Part shown: in pieces, positions 7,780-16,548 of the stretch
Layout of the letters: every line of letters starts with the position of its first letter
How positions within the stretch are numbered: position 1 is the first letter of the stretch
Source: Paenibacillus sp. FJAT-26967
GTDB taxonomy: Bacteria; Bacillota; Bacilli; Paenibacillales; NBRC-103111
DNA length: 64,000 nt
Reading direction: 5' to 3'
Assembly: GCF_001541095.1 (NCBI RefSeq)
Contig: NZ_LMXH01000002.1
Coordinates: 181,010 to 245,009, forward strand
The notes under the pieces: generated by a model
What the model saw: the letters and a program-made list of their open reading frames with translations, nothing else
What the model was told of the DNA's origin: nothing
Database searches by the model: none
Translations under genes and position numbers: made by a program

Positions 7780-9039
7780 ATGTCAGAAGAAATCAAAAAC
7801 AATGAAAACCAAGCGAATGAAAACCAAGCTGAGCAAGAAGCTCAAGAATTAATGAGCCAAGCTGCTGCAGTCAAAAAAGGCGATATCGTAAAAGGTAAAA
7901 TCATCAAAGTTGAGCAGGATCAAGCTATTGTCGATATCGGTTATAAGTACGACGGAACGATTTCTCTCCGTGAACTTTCTTCCGTTCAAATCGAGAATGC
8001 GGATCAAGCGGTTCAAGAAGGTCAGGAAGTAGAACTTAAAGTCGTGACAATCGATGATAACAAAGAGAAGCTTGTTCTTTCGAAGCGTTCTATCGATAGT
8101 GAAAAATCATGGGAAACTCTTCAGCAGAAGCTTGACGAGAAAGTAATTCTCGAAGCTACCGTTGCTGAAGTTGTAAAAGGCGGCCTTGTCGTTGACGTAG
8201 GCGTACGCGGTTTCGTACCTGCTTCCATGGTTGAACGCTCTTTCGTAGAAGATTTCAGCGATTACAAGGGCCGTACTCTTCGTCTGAGAGTCAAAGAAAT
8301 CGACCGTGAGAAGAATAAAGTGATTCTGTCCCAAAAAGACGTGCTGGATGAAGAATTCGAAGTACAGAAGAAAGAAATCATCGGCAAAATCGAGGTTGGC
8401 CAAACTTACGAAGGTACGGTACAACGCCTGACTCAGTTCGGCGCATTCGTAGACATCGGCGGAATCGACGGTCTGGTTCACATTTCCGAAATGGCTTGGC
8501 ACCATGTTGAGCATCCGTCCGAGATCGTTAAAGAAGGCGACAAAGTAAGCGTACAAGTACTGAAAGTTGATCCGGAGAAAGATAAGGTCAGCCTGAGCCT
8601 GAAAGCGACTCAAGAAGGTCCATGGGAGAAAGCTGAGAAAACTTTCACAACGGGTGAAATCATCACAGGTACAGTAAAACGCCTGGCCGGTTTCGGTGCG
8701 TTCGTTGAAATTGCTCCAGGTGTTGAAGGTCTGGTTCATATTTCTCAAATCGCTCACCGCCACATCGCGACTCCGCAGGAAGTTCTGAAAGAAGGCCAGG
8801 AAGTGAAAGTGAAAGTCCTGGACGTGAACGCAGCTGAGAAGCGTGTAAGCCTGAGCATTAAAGAAACGGAAGAAGCGCCTGCGCAAACAGCTTCCACTTC
8901 ATATTCTTCCAGACCGGAGAAATCCTCCAACCACCAGAAAGAACTGGCTGGCAACGAGAATGTATCCCTGAGCAATCAAGGTCTGTCCATGACGCTCGGA
9001 GAGCGTTTCGGAGATAAGCTGTCCAAATTCAAAAAATAA
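7780..9039 (+). CDS. rpsA: Ribosomal protein S1 homologue with four S1 domains
   Basis: 419 residues with four successive S1 (OB-fold) RNA-binding repeats starting near residues 27, 110, 200 and 285, each with the GxxxxGxV...GxDGxxHxS type pattern (for example GAFVDIGGIDGLVHIS). The tail is low-complexity and polar. ATG 7780 is used because GAGGAGG ends nine bases before it; an upstream in-frame start at 7753 would engulf that site. It corresponds to B. subtilis ypfD; Firmicute S1 homologues are shorter than the six-repeat E. coli protein and generally not essential. The codon use looks that of a highly expressed gene. Confidence 0.92.
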   Translation: MSEEIKNNENQANENQAEQEAQELMSQAAAVKKGDIVKGKIIKVEQDQAIVDIGYKYDGTISLRELSSVQIENADQAVQEGQEVELKVVTIDDNKEKLVLSKRSIDSEKSWETLQQKLDEKVILEATVAEVVKGGLVVDVGVRGFVPASMVERSFVEDFSDYKGRTLRLRVKEIDREKNKVILSQKDVLDEEFEVQKKEIIGKIEVGQTYEGTVQRLTQFGAFVDIGGIDGLVHISEMAWHHVEHPSEIVKEGDKVSVQVLKVDPEKDKVSLSLKATQEGPWEKAEKTFTTGEIITGTVKRLAGFGAFVEIAPGVEGLVHISQIAHRHIATPQEVLKEGQEVKVKVLDVNAAEKRVSLSIKETEEAPAQTASTSYSSRPEKSSNHQKELAGNENVSLSNQGLSMTLGERFGDKLSKFKK

Positions 9040-9064
9040 GATGGATTGAACAGGAGGAAGCTCA

Positions 9065-10114
9065 ATGCGCTCATCGCGCAAAATGGATCATGTGCACTAT
9101 GCGCTCCAGACCGGGCAGTCCGGTAATCAAGGACTGTCCGATGTAAAGCTGGTGCCCAATTGCCTTCCGGATGCTTCCACTGAGTCAGTCGCACTATATA
9201 CGACAATCGGCGAACTCAAATTGAGTTCGCCGATTGTCGTTAATGCGATGACCGGGGGAGCAGACGAAACGGAGGCAATTAACCGGGAATTGGCCGTTGC
9301 GGCGAGAGAGTGCGGGTTAGCCATGGCAGTAGGCTCGCAGATGTCTGCGATCCGTGATCCGCGTAACGAATCCAGTTACAAAGTGGTACGCCAGATGAAT
9401 CCCGGCGGACTGGTATTCGCCAATCTAGGCAGCGAGGCGAATGTGGAGCAAGCAGAGCGTGCGGTTAATATGCTCCAGGCAGATGCCTTTCAGATCCATC
9501 TGAATGTCATGCAGGAGCTGATTATGCCGGAAGGGGACAGGAACTTCCATGGCATGCTCGGAAGGATACAGCGCATTGTAGAAGCCCTGCAAGTGCCTGT
9601 GATTGTCAAAGAGGTCGGTTTTGGAATTCCGCGCGAGAATGCAGCGGCACTCCGGGAGGCCGGCGTTCAAATACTGGATGTAGGCGGTTCGGGCGGAACC
9701 AATTTTGCCGCAATTGAGAATGCCCGGCGCCAAGTTCCTCTTTCCTGGTTGAACGAGTGGGGGATGCCGACCGGTATAACCTTGCTGGAAGCGCTGCAAG
9801 TCTTCCCCAAGGGCAGCGTTATGGCTACGGGGGGAATCCGCACCAGCGAGGATATTGTAAAGGCCCTTGTACTAGGGGCATCTGCGGCGGGGATAGCAGG
9901 ATTGCTGCTTAAAGTGCTTCAGGAAGAAGGAACGGCCGCTTTGATTGAGCGGATCGACGAACTGCATGAAGGAGTCCGTCTGATGATGACGGCACTTGGA
10001 GCGAACCGGATAGAAGAATTATGGAAGCGTCCCGTTGTCATTACCGGCAGCATGGCGCAGTGGTGCGGGGCAAGAGGGATCGACCTAACTGAATATGGGA
10101 CTGGACGCAAGTAG
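9065..10114 (+). CDS. fni: Type 2 isopentenyl-diphosphate delta-isomerase
   Basis: 349-residue FMN- and NAD(P)H-dependent enzyme interconverting isopentenyl and dimethylallyl diphosphate. The landmarks are R-KxDH near the N-terminus (RKMDHV), INAMTGG-like VNAMTGGADET, HLNVMQE, the glycine-rich FMN phosphate site GGSGGTNF, GGIRTSEDIVKAL and GASAAGIAGLL. RBS CAGGAGGAAG. It feeds the prenyl chain made by HepS/HepT encoded at 24011 and 27956. Bases 9200-9240 inside the gene form a perfect palindrome (see findings) coding for residues 46-59. Confidence 0.93.
   Translation: MRSSRKMDHVHYALQTGQSGNQGLSDVKLVPNCLPDASTESVALYTTIGELKLSSPIVVNAMTGGADETEAINRELAVAARECGLAMAVGSQMSAIRDPRNESSYKVVRQMNPGGLVFANLGSEANVEQAERAVNMLQADAFQIHLNVMQELIMPEGDRNFHGMLGRIQRIVEALQVPVIVKEVGFGIPRENAAALREAGVQILDVGGSGGTNFAAIENARRQVPLSWLNEWGMPTGITLLEALQVFPKGSVMATGGIRTSEDIVKALVLGASAAGIAGLLLKVLQEEGTAALIERIDELHEGVRLMMTALGANRIEELWKRPVVITGSMAQWCGARGIDLTEYGTGRK
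9200..9240. repeat. Perfect 20-bp inverted repeat with 1-bp centre inside fni
   Basis: The left arm (9200-9219) and right arm (9221-9240) are exact reverse complements around the single base 9220. The arm reads ACGACAATCGGCGAACTCAA. Because the arms are in register with codons, both strands encode nearly the same peptide (TTIGELKLSSPIVV forward, TTIGELNLSSPIVV reverse). Confidence 0.97.
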
Positions 10115-10173
10115 AGTAAAAACGGGCTATTTTGTCATACTAGGAGTAAAGAGACAGATCTTAGGTGAACAAA

Positions 10174-10800
10174 ATGAATCCAGGCTATCTTGCTTCCGTG
10201 CTTTTCTTCATCCTGCTTATTTTTTTCTTGAGCGGTTGGAGGGAAATCTTAATGAGAAGTATATCCAGGCGTGACATACTTCTTTTTTTTATGTGCTGGC
10301 TCCCGGCATTGTTCCTCAATGTCACAGCTCCGAGTTTCATCTTGAACGGGGCCGTTGTTGTTACTTTCCTTGCCGCCATGCTCGTATGTTTCCGTAGCCG
10401 TCACGTCTCCCATGCCGCCAATCTGCTATCCATGGGACTGCTGCTGTCTGCGATCTATTACCTCCTGCTTGAGCTGTACAGCGTAGATCCTATTATGGTG
10501 GTCACGAGGCCGGATTGGGATATAGCTGTGATCCTGGCGGTTCTTGTCGTCGGCATGCAGCGAGGAGCGGCTGATCAATTTGCTTGTTTGACCATCGGAG
10601 TCGTACTGGGAGAGCTAAGCTACTTGTATTTGAACCGGGAGTTGATGCCAGTCGTACTGGGGACACCCTCCCTGCTGGATAAATGGCTCCTCGCATTCAT
10701 TCTGGCAAGGTTAATGACGGCGTCGGCAGAAGGAATCTGGGCGGGTTTCAAGGCATCGACCCGGACTTGGAGTGATCGAAAGCGAGGATGGAGAAAATGA
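10174..10800 (+). CDS. yphA: YphA-like polytopic membrane protein
   Basis: 208 residues with about five to six hydrophobic helices separated by short basic loops and a basic C-terminus. ATG 10174 is preferred because TTAGGTGA is correctly spaced; GTG 10165 is in frame but poorly served. It holds the B. subtilis yphA slot between fni and the YIEGIA gene, with which it overlaps by ATGA. No catalytic motif is visible. Co-transcription with sporulation-type genes suggests an envelope role, which is inference. Confidence 0.65.
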   Translation: MNPGYLASVLFFILLIFFLSGWREILMRSISRRDILLFFMCWLPALFLNVTAPSFILNGAVVVTFLAAMLVCFRSRHVSHAANLLSMGLLLSAIYYLLLELYSVDPIMVVTRPDWDIAVILAVLVVGMQRGAADQFACLTIGVVLGELSYLYLNRELMPVVLGTPSLLDKWLLAFILARLMTASAEGIWAGFKASTRTWSDRKRGWRK

Positions 10801-11705
10801 TTGCCCTGTTTATATCACAAAAAGAAACCGTCGCTATCGTCATGGGTTTGTTCTTCGGGATCGCCGCCCGTGTCTACCTGCTGCGGACAGACTATCGCCA
10901 ATATCCGACCTATCCTCATGGTAAAATTATTCACATGTCGCTTGGTGTCATCGCCGCCGGCCTCGGTGCGGTTGCCGTACCGGCTTTATTCGACAAAAAC
11001 TATACGGCCGTAACGTTCCTGACGGTGGCTGCCCAGCAGTTCCGAGATGTACGCAATATGGAGAGGCAGAGCCTGACTCAGGTAGACCAGATGGAGCTTG
11101 TGCGCAGGGGAGCATCTTATATTGAAGGGATCGCTATGGTATTCGAAGGGCGCAACTATCTGGTTATCTTTACTTCCATGATGGCTTCCCTATTCAGTTT
11201 GTTATTCGCCTGGTACTGGGGAGCTGCAGCCGGTCTCGCAGCATTGCTTATTTCCGTATTTTTTATGACCGGTAAAAGCATGAATCAGATTGTAGATATC
11301 CAGACAACGGATGTACGGCTTGAAGGACCGAATCTGTATGTCGGCAGTATCTACATAATGAACGTCGGCCTGGAGAGTGACAGAGAGCTGATCGCCAAGC
11401 AGGCGATAGGTCTTCTGGCTGTTCCCAAGGGACCAGATGCCCGCGTCACGATCGCAAATCTGGGCCAGCGTCAGGCTATTCTTCATGACCTGTCTACCGT
11501 ATTAGGCGTTTACAGAGACAGCGGTGAACCGGCTCTCATGCCTATGGCAAAATTAGATTTGAACAGCGGCACTCTGGGAATTCTCGTACTCCCGCAAATC
11601 AAGGATGCTGCCAAAGCAGTAGCAGCCCTGCAGCGGGTTCCCGTTCTTGAATCCGCTGTCCGGATGCCTACGGAATCCGCCGCCGGACCGCATAAGGAGG
11701 CATAA
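10797..11705 (+). CDS. YIEGIA family membrane protein (sporulation-associated)
   Basis: 302 residues. It contains the family-defining sequence SYIEGIAMVFEGRNY near residue 105, two to three hydrophobic helices in the N-terminal half, another hydrophobic pair near 125-160, and a soluble C-terminal domain. ATG 10797 overlaps the yphA stop and has GAGGATGGAG upstream; ATG 10788 is an in-frame alternative with no room for an RBS. The slot equals B. subtilis yphB (seaA), linked to spore envelope assembly. The next gene encodes its small partner. Confidence 0.78.
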   Translation: MIALFISQKETVAIVMGLFFGIAARVYLLRTDYRQYPTYPHGKIIHMSLGVIAAGLGAVAVPALFDKNYTAVTFLTVAAQQFRDVRNMERQSLTQVDQMELVRRGASYIEGIAMVFEGRNYLVIFTSMMASLFSLLFAWYWGAAAGLAALLISVFFMTGKSMNQIVDIQTTDVRLEGPNLYVGSIYIMNVGLESDRELIAKQAIGLLAVPKGPDARVTIANLGQRQAILHDLSTVLGVYRDSGEPALMPMAKLDLNSGTLGILVLPQIKDAAKAVAALQRVPVLESAVRMPTESAAGPHKEA

Positions 11706-11708
11706 GAA

Positions 11709-11885
11709 GTGGCGACAATTAAAGCGATTGCTGTACTAAATGGGAAAAAAGTAGACGGCGGCGCTCCTATTTTTATCGCGGAGAATGAAGATGAACTTCA
11801 GCAGCTTGCTTTTGACCTCGAAAAAATATTAGATGCAAATGCCCATGACCTAAAAAATGGAACAATCATCATTGTAGAACACTAA
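11709..11885 (+). CDS. Small partner of YIEGIA (capping complex subunit-like), 58 aa
   Basis: Starts at GTG 11709 with RBS AAGGAGG, three bases after the YIEGIA stop. The protein has a compact alpha/beta pattern (TIKAIAVLNGKK... TIIIVEH) with a central acidic helix and no signal peptide. Tandem placement after a YIEGIA gene fits the family described as the capping complex subunit for YIEGIA. The name is from memory of the family and the exact function is not established here. Confidence 0.65.
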   Translation: MATIKAIAVLNGKKVDGGAPIFIAENEDELQQLAFDLEKILDANAHDLKNGTIIIVEH

Positions 11886-11940
11886 TTAAGGGGCATTACA
11901 GGCGGGTAACACCATTTTAATAGCCAAGAAGACTCTTTTT

Positions 11941-11949
11941 TGCTATGAT
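11941..11949 (+). promoter_or_regulatory. Candidate extended -10 promoter of der
   Basis: TGCTATGAT preceded by a T-rich tract, 62 bases before the der start. No good -35. Confidence 0.35.
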
Positions 11950-12010
11950 GAAGAATGTGAAATTTCCAATAATGAGAATTTGAGTGACCAATCAGTAAGG
12001 AGTGAACCGA

Positions 12011-13333
12011 ATGGCAAGACCCATTCTAGCGATTGTCGGGCGTCCGAATGTCGGGAAATCGACTATATTTAACCGGATAATCGGCGATCGGCTGGCCATT
12101 GTTGAAGATAAACCGGGAATAACCCGAGACAGATTGTATGGTATTGGCGAGTGGCTGAACCGTGAATTCAGTGTCATTGATACCGGCGGTATTGAAATTG
12201 AAGGCGAAGATCAGATTCTGAAATCCGTCCGGATGCAGGCGGAACTCGCCATTGAAGAAGCGGATGTTATTGTTTTTATGGTGGATGCCAAAGCGGGTGT
12301 GACAGGGGCCGATCAGGAAGTGGCCCAAATGCTGTTCCGTTCGCGTAAACCTGTCGTTCTGGCTGTAAACAAAGTGGATAACATTCAGCGCCAGGATGAC
12401 ATTTATGAATTTTACAGCTTAGGATTTGGCGATCCGATCGGTATTTCCGGGGCGCATGGTATCGGAATTGGCGATATGCTTGAAGCCGCTTCCGAACATT
12501 TTCCGGAAGAAAATGACGAAGAGTATGGGGACGAAGTTATCAAGGTTGCTCTTATCGGACGTCCGAACGTCGGTAAATCATCCCTTGTGAACGCTATTCT
12601 CGGAGAAGACCGCGTTATCGTGAGTGATCAGGCGGGTACGACCCGTGACGCGATCGACACCCCTTTTGAAAGAGACGATCAGAAATACGTGATCATCGAT
12701 ACGGCTGGGATGCGGAAGCGGGGCAAAGTGTACGAGAATACAGAGAAATACAGTGTCATGCGCGCTATGAAGGCTATTGAACGTGCAGATGTGGTACTCG
12801 TTGTCATTAACGGCGAGGAAGGCATTATCGAGCAGGACAAACATATTGCCGGTTATGCGCATGAAGCAGGGAAGGCAGCGATTTTCGTTGTGAACAAATG
12901 GGATGTTGTCGAGAAAGACGACAAGACAATGCATCAGTTTACACAAAAAATCCGTGACCATTTCTTGTTCATGACCTACGCACCCGTACTCTATGTATCT
13001 GCCCGTACTACAGCGCGCGTGCAGAAATTAATGCCGGTTGTGAACCAGGTCGCTGAGCAGCATACCATGCGGGTTCAGACCCACGTTCTTAATGATGTCG
13101 TTTCGGATGCGGTTATGTTTAATCCTCCGCCGACGGATAAAGGCAAGCGGCTGCGAATTAACTACGCTACGCAAGTGTCTGTTAAGCCGCCGACCTTTGT
13201 GTTCTTTGTGAATGAACCGGATATGATGCATTTCTCGTATGAACGGTACCTGGAGAACAAAATCCGAGCTGCTTTCGGATTTGAGGGGACACCGATCCGG
13301 TTGTTTACACGCAGAAAATCTGACGACGAATAG
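12011..13333 (+). CDS. der: Ribosome-assembly GTPase Der (EngA)
   Basis: 440 residues with two tandem GTPase domains and a C-terminal KH-like domain. The first P-loop is GRPNVGKST (about 8-16) with NKVD; the second is GRPNVGKSS (about 183-191) with DTAG and NKWD. Acts in 50S subunit maturation. ATG 12011 follows AAGGAGTG. The following plsY begins 12 bases after the stop, so the two are probably co-transcribed. Confidence 0.95.
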   Translation: MARPILAIVGRPNVGKSTIFNRIIGDRLAIVEDKPGITRDRLYGIGEWLNREFSVIDTGGIEIEGEDQILKSVRMQAELAIEEADVIVFMVDAKAGVTGADQEVAQMLFRSRKPVVLAVNKVDNIQRQDDIYEFYSLGFGDPIGISGAHGIGIGDMLEAASEHFPEENDEEYGDEVIKVALIGRPNVGKSSLVNAILGEDRVIVSDQAGTTRDAIDTPFERDDQKYVIIDTAGMRKRGKVYENTEKYSVMRAMKAIERADVVLVVINGEEGIIEQDKHIAGYAHEAGKAAIFVVNKWDVVEKDDKTMHQFTQKIRDHFLFMTYAPVLYVSARTTARVQKLMPVVNQVAEQHTMRVQTHVLNDVVSDAVMFNPPPTDKGKRLRINYATQVSVKPPTFVFFVNEPDMMHFSYERYLENKIRAAFGFEGTPIRLFTRRKSDDE

Positions 13334-13345
13334 GGGAGAAGTCGT

Positions 13346-13942
13346 TTGATCTACATAATTCCTGTAGTGGCAGCTTACTTAATAGGATCGCTTAGTTTCA
13401 GCTTTATAATCGGCAGACTGGTCAAAGGAATTGACATCCGCAAGCATGGGAGCGGGAACGCAGGAGCTACGAATACGCTCCGCGTACTCGGTAAGGGTCC
13501 CGCTATTCTCGTGCTTGCTCTCGATGTTGTCAAGGCCATCCTGGCTGTCTGGATCGGCAAGTGGCTGGCTCCCGACGATGTCTGGGTTCATGTAGCCTGC
13601 GGTCTTGCCGTTATAATTGGACATAACTGGCCGGTTTTCTTCGGCTTCCGCGGTGGTAAGGGTGTTGCCACGGCTATTGGTGTAACGGCTACTCTCTGCT
13701 TTCTGCCTGCGCTTTTTGCCGGAATTATCGCAATAGGATCCATTGTTATTACCCGGTATGTTTCACTCGGTTCGCTTCTGTTCACCGCACTTTTACCATT
13801 CTTTGTATGGGGGATGAGCCGGCCGGTTGAAATTTTATGGGGCGTCATTATTATCGGCTTGTTTACTTTTATTCGTCACCGGACCAACATCAGCAAGCTG
13901 GTTCAAGGCAGAGAGAGTAAGATCGGTTCCAAGAACTTGTAG
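13346..13942 (+). CDS. plsY: Acyl-phosphate:glycerol-3-phosphate acyltransferase PlsY
   Basis: 198-residue polytopic membrane enzyme that transfers an acyl group from acyl phosphate to glycerol 3-phosphate. Conserved PlsY loops are visible: [11 protein letters not shown] near residue 37 and [10 protein letters not shown] near 98, plus a later loop with RHRTNISKL. Starts at TTG 13346 after GGGGAGAAG. It sits directly before gpsA, which makes its substrate; in B. subtilis plsY is elsewhere, so this pairing is a lineage feature. Confidence 0.93.
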   Translation: MIYIIPVVAAYLIGSLSFSFIIGRLVKGIDIRKHGSGNAGATNTLRVLGKGPAILVLALDVVKAILAVWIGKWLAPDDVWVHVACGLAVIIGHNWPVFFGFRGGKGVATAIGVTATLCFLPALFAGIIAIGSIVITRYVSLGSLLFTALLPFFVWGMSRPVEILWGVIIIGLFTFIRHRTNISKLVQGRESKIGSKNL

Positions 13943-14002
13943 CTTTTGATTACAATGGAGCATCAGGGCTGTGCTTGACCATCATGAGAAGGGGGACTCG
14001 CC

Positions 14003-15043
14003 ATGACTAAACAAGTATCTGTGCTGGTTGCGGGGAGCTGGGGGACTGCTATTGCCTCTGTGCTTGCGGACAACGAGCTTGATGTAACGCTGTGGACAAG
14101 AAATTTACAGCAAGCCGAAGAAATTAACGAGCTTCATACGAACAGCCGGTATTTAAAAGACATCCAGCTGTCTCCCCGGATTCGGGCGACAACGTCGATT
14201 CGCGAAGCAGTGGAGAATAAGGATGCGGTAATATTCGTTGTTCCCTCTGCCGGTATGCGAGAAGTGGCTGCTCAAGCCAGACCTTTCATTTCTCCTGATA
14301 CCCTGATTATTCATGCTACGAAGGGGTTTGAAGCGCTGACATTGAAAAGGATGACAACCGTTCTGGCTGAGGAGCTTCCTCATTGTGATCCGGGGCGCTT
14401 TGTCGTTCTGTCCGGTCCCAGTCATGCGGAAGAGGTCATCCGTGAGTGTCCCACGACAATCGTGGTCGCGTCTCCGACCGCCGAAGCGGCTGATCAGGCT
14501 CAAGATTTATTAATCAGCAATTACTTCCGGGTCTATACCAATCCGGATGTAACGGGTGTCGAAGTCGGCGGTGCGCTCAAGAACATTATCGCGCTGGGAG
14601 CCGGATTATCCGATGGTCTGAAATTCGGCGATAATGCGAAAGCTGCTCTCCTCACCCGCGGACTGGCTGAAATTGCCCGGCTCGGCGTCGAGATGGGAGC
14701 GAATCCCATGACTTTCGCGGGTCTTGCCGGGATTGGCGATCTGGTGGTGACTTGCACAAGCACACACAGCAGGAACTGGAAAGCGGGCTATATGCTCGGA
14801 CAAGGTGAGCCGCTGGATACTGTGCTGGAGAAGATGGGGATGGTCGTGGAAGGGGTCAAAACGACTAAATCGGCTTTTGCGCTCGCCCAGGAATATGGCG
14901 TGACGATGCCGATCACTTCTGAACTTCATCAGGTGTTATTCGAAGGCAAAGAGCCTCGTGCGGCTGTGGAAGATCTCATGGGCCGGGGCCGTACGCATGA
15001 GATCGAGGAGATAGCCAATCAGAATAATAAATGGATTCTCTAG
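14003..15043 (+). CDS. gpsA: NAD(P)-dependent glycerol-3-phosphate dehydrogenase
   Basis: 346 residues; reduces dihydroxyacetone phosphate to sn-glycerol 3-phosphate for phospholipids. The N-terminal nucleotide loop reads VAGSWGTA, so residue 9 is Val where the GxGxxG fingerprint normally has Gly. The C-terminal catalytic half keeps GGALKNIIALGAG (catalytic Lys), GDN and LAGIGDLVVTC. RBS GAGAAGGGGG. Upstream plsY uses its product. Confidence 0.93.
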   Translation: MTKQVSVLVAGSWGTAIASVLADNELDVTLWTRNLQQAEEINELHTNSRYLKDIQLSPRIRATTSIREAVENKDAVIFVVPSAGMREVAAQARPFISPDTLIIHATKGFEALTLKRMTTVLAEELPHCDPGRFVVLSGPSHAEEVIRECPTTIVVASPTAEAADQAQDLLISNYFRVYTNPDVTGVEVGGALKNIIALGAGLSDGLKFGDNAKAALLTRGLAEIARLGVEMGANPMTFAGLAGIGDLVVTCTSTHSRNWKAGYMLGQGEPLDTVLEKMGMVVEGVKTTKSAFALAQEYGVTMPITSELHQVLFEGKEPRAAVEDLMGRGRTHEIEEIANQNNKWIL

Positions 15044-15137
15044 CCTACACCAATCCTGCCGAGCCTTCATACAATACCATAGGTTTAACGCCCGGTTACT
15101 TAGGCGTACCCGATGGAACATGTAAGGAGGCGGCAGT

Positions 15138-15410
15138 GTGCCCAAGAATCCTAAAGATATTCTTAATGTCGTTAAGAAAAAAACGGGTAAAAGCGTAACG
15201 GAAAAAGATATTCAGAAACTTGCCAGTGGTGTGAAACCGTCCACTGTTCAGGATGAAGCGCAGCTGCGCCAGCTGATCAAGCAGGTATCCCAGCTCGTCG
15301 GCATCGATGTGCCCGAACAGACGGTGAAGGAAATTATTCATGCCGTCAAAAGCAGCAAGCTGGACGGGAATAACATGCAGCAGCTCATGAGTCTGATCAT
15401 GAAGCAGTAA
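15138..15410 (+). CDS. spoVIF: Stage VI sporulation protein F (SpoVIF-like)
   Basis: 90-residue helical protein starting at GTG 15138 with RBS TAAGGAGGCGG. The pattern VKKKTGKSVTEKDIQKLASG followed by QLRQLIKQVSQLVG and LMSLIMKQ resembles SpoVIF, a small late (sigma-K) regulator of coat assembly in B. subtilis. In Bacillus the gene lies elsewhere. A clear terminator follows at 15424-15461. Confidence 0.75.
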   Translation: MPKNPKDILNVVKKKTGKSVTEKDIQKLASGVKPSTVQDEAQLRQLIKQVSQLVGIDVPEQTVKEIIHAVKSSKLDGNNMQQLMSLIMKQ

Positions 15411-15423
15411 GAGATCATTCCGG

Positions 15424-15461
15424 GACCGCAGGAGTAGCCATGTGCACTCCGCGGTCTTTTT
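15424..15461 (+). terminator. Intrinsic terminator after spoVIF
   Basis: GACCGC-a-GGAGT pairs with ACTCC-GCGGTC around a 10-base loop and runs into TTTTT. Confidence 0.82.
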
Positions 15462-15490
15462 CTATGTGTCTCCCAAAGCTGCCGGCTAAA

Positions 15491-15499
15491 TGCTATAAT
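15491..15499 (+). promoter_or_regulatory. Extended -10 promoter of the ferredoxin group
   Basis: TGCTATAAT, a perfect extended -10, lies 51 bases before the first ferredoxin start and just after the spoVIF terminator, so it should drive the three-gene group 15550-16899. Confidence 0.55.
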
Positions 15500-15549
15500 C
15501 ATCATAAAAAGATTTGCATCTTTGTGGATACCAAGGAGGAACATGCAGC

Positions 15550-15843
15550 ATGATTACACTACGCACACGTAATGGGGATAAGACGGTAGAGCCTGAGGCC
15601 GGTTTAAACATTCTGGAACTGGCTTTGAAAAATAAAGTGGAGTGGGGATTCTCCTGCACCCGCGGAACTTGCGCACGCTGCCGCTGCTTCGTCAAAGAAG
15701 GCATGGAACTGCTGGAACCGCCCACAGAGGCGGAGCTTAACCGGCTGGAGCCCGAAGAAATCGAACTCGGTTACCGCTTGGGCTGTCAGGCCGTTATCCG
15801 CACGACCGGCACGGCTTCCGTGACCCACAAGCCATACTTCTAG
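15550..15843 (+). CDS. [2Fe-2S] plant-type ferredoxin, first copy
   Basis: 97 residues. Cluster ligands are in SCTRGTCARCRCF (Cx4Cx2C) plus a fourth Cys in RLGCQA, the classic plant-type ferredoxin pattern in a beta-grasp fold. ATG 15550 is used because AAGGAGG ends ten bases upstream. Soluble one-electron carrier; partner unknown. First of three tightly packed genes, 10 bases before the nucleotidyltransferase-like gene. Confidence 0.88.
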   Translation: MITLRTRNGDKTVEPEAGLNILELALKNKVEWGFSCTRGTCARCRCFVKEGMELLEPPTEAELNRLEPEEIELGYRLGCQAVIRTTGTASVTHKPYF

Positions 15844-15853
15844 GAGGAAGCCG

Positions 15854-16522
15854 ATGAAACAGATGTCGCGGATGGGGCTGGAATCTGAAGAGTGCGTTAC
15901 GAATCCTGCGGATTCCGGACTATTTCCCGCTCTGACGGTAGCTGTAAGCAGGATAACGGAGTTGCTGAGCCCAACAGGCACAGCGTGGCTTCTAGGAGGA
16001 AGCTGCGGCCTTGCCCTGCAAGGGGTCGAAATCGGAGCGCAGCCAAGGGATCTGGATGTGTATGTGGATGCTCCTGAGGCTGAGATTGCCGCACGCTCAC
16101 TGGCAGAATATGCTGTGGACGAGCAGGAGCTTAATTGTACGGACATGTACACATCCATTCTCAGCCATTACGAGTTAGACGGGGTTCAGGTTGAACTCGT
16201 GGGAGGATTTCAAGTGCGAACTTCTGGTTCGCAATATGCGGTGGAAGCCTCCTATCTTCGCAGGACACATCCGGAGATCAGGACGATTAGTGGCGGAACA
16301 CTGGCTTTAATGCCGCTTGCTCACGAACTTCTGTTTAATATCCTGCGCGGCCGCCCGGACCGCTACGAGGCCATTGCGGAGGTCATGAACAGGGACATTG
16401 CCTGCCACCTGCCCGTTCTTCAGGATATAATCGCCAGACACACATGGAGCGAGGAGACGTCTCAGCAAATAGCTAAGCTTATGCCTGACTGCTTGATTAT
16501 AAAGGATAGAGAAGACACGTGA
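15854..16522 (+). CDS. Nucleotidyltransferase-superfamily-like protein of unknown function
   Basis: 222 residues. The N-terminal part carries the Pol-beta-type fingerprint: LLGGSCGLALQG (the GGS helix turn), then RDLDVYVD (DxD metal carboxylates), with a possible third carboxylate in VQVELVGGF. This is like minimal or AbiEii-like nucleotidyltransferases. The C-terminal half is helical. It is sandwiched between two ferredoxin genes: 10 bases after the first and overlapping a possible start of the second. No standard function combines these. Substrate (nucleotide, tRNA, aminoglycoside, protein) unknown. Confidence 0.65.
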   Translation: MKQMSRMGLESEECVTNPADSGLFPALTVAVSRITELLSPTGTAWLLGGSCGLALQGVEIGAQPRDLDVYVDAPEAEIAARSLAEYAVDEQELNCTDMYTSILSHYELDGVQVELVGGFQVRTSGSQYAVEASYLRRTHPEIRTISGGTLALMPLAHELLFNILRGRPDRYEAIAEVMNRDIACHLPVLQDIIARHTWSEETSQQIAKLMPDCLIIKDREDT

Positions 16523-16548
16523 ACGCTAATACAAAGGATGTGTGCCGG

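Noticed and set aside
8107-8886. 259-codon - strand frame inside rpsA
   Set aside because: Antisense shadow of a well-supported gene; Phe/Leu-rich composition mirrors Glu/Lys codons.
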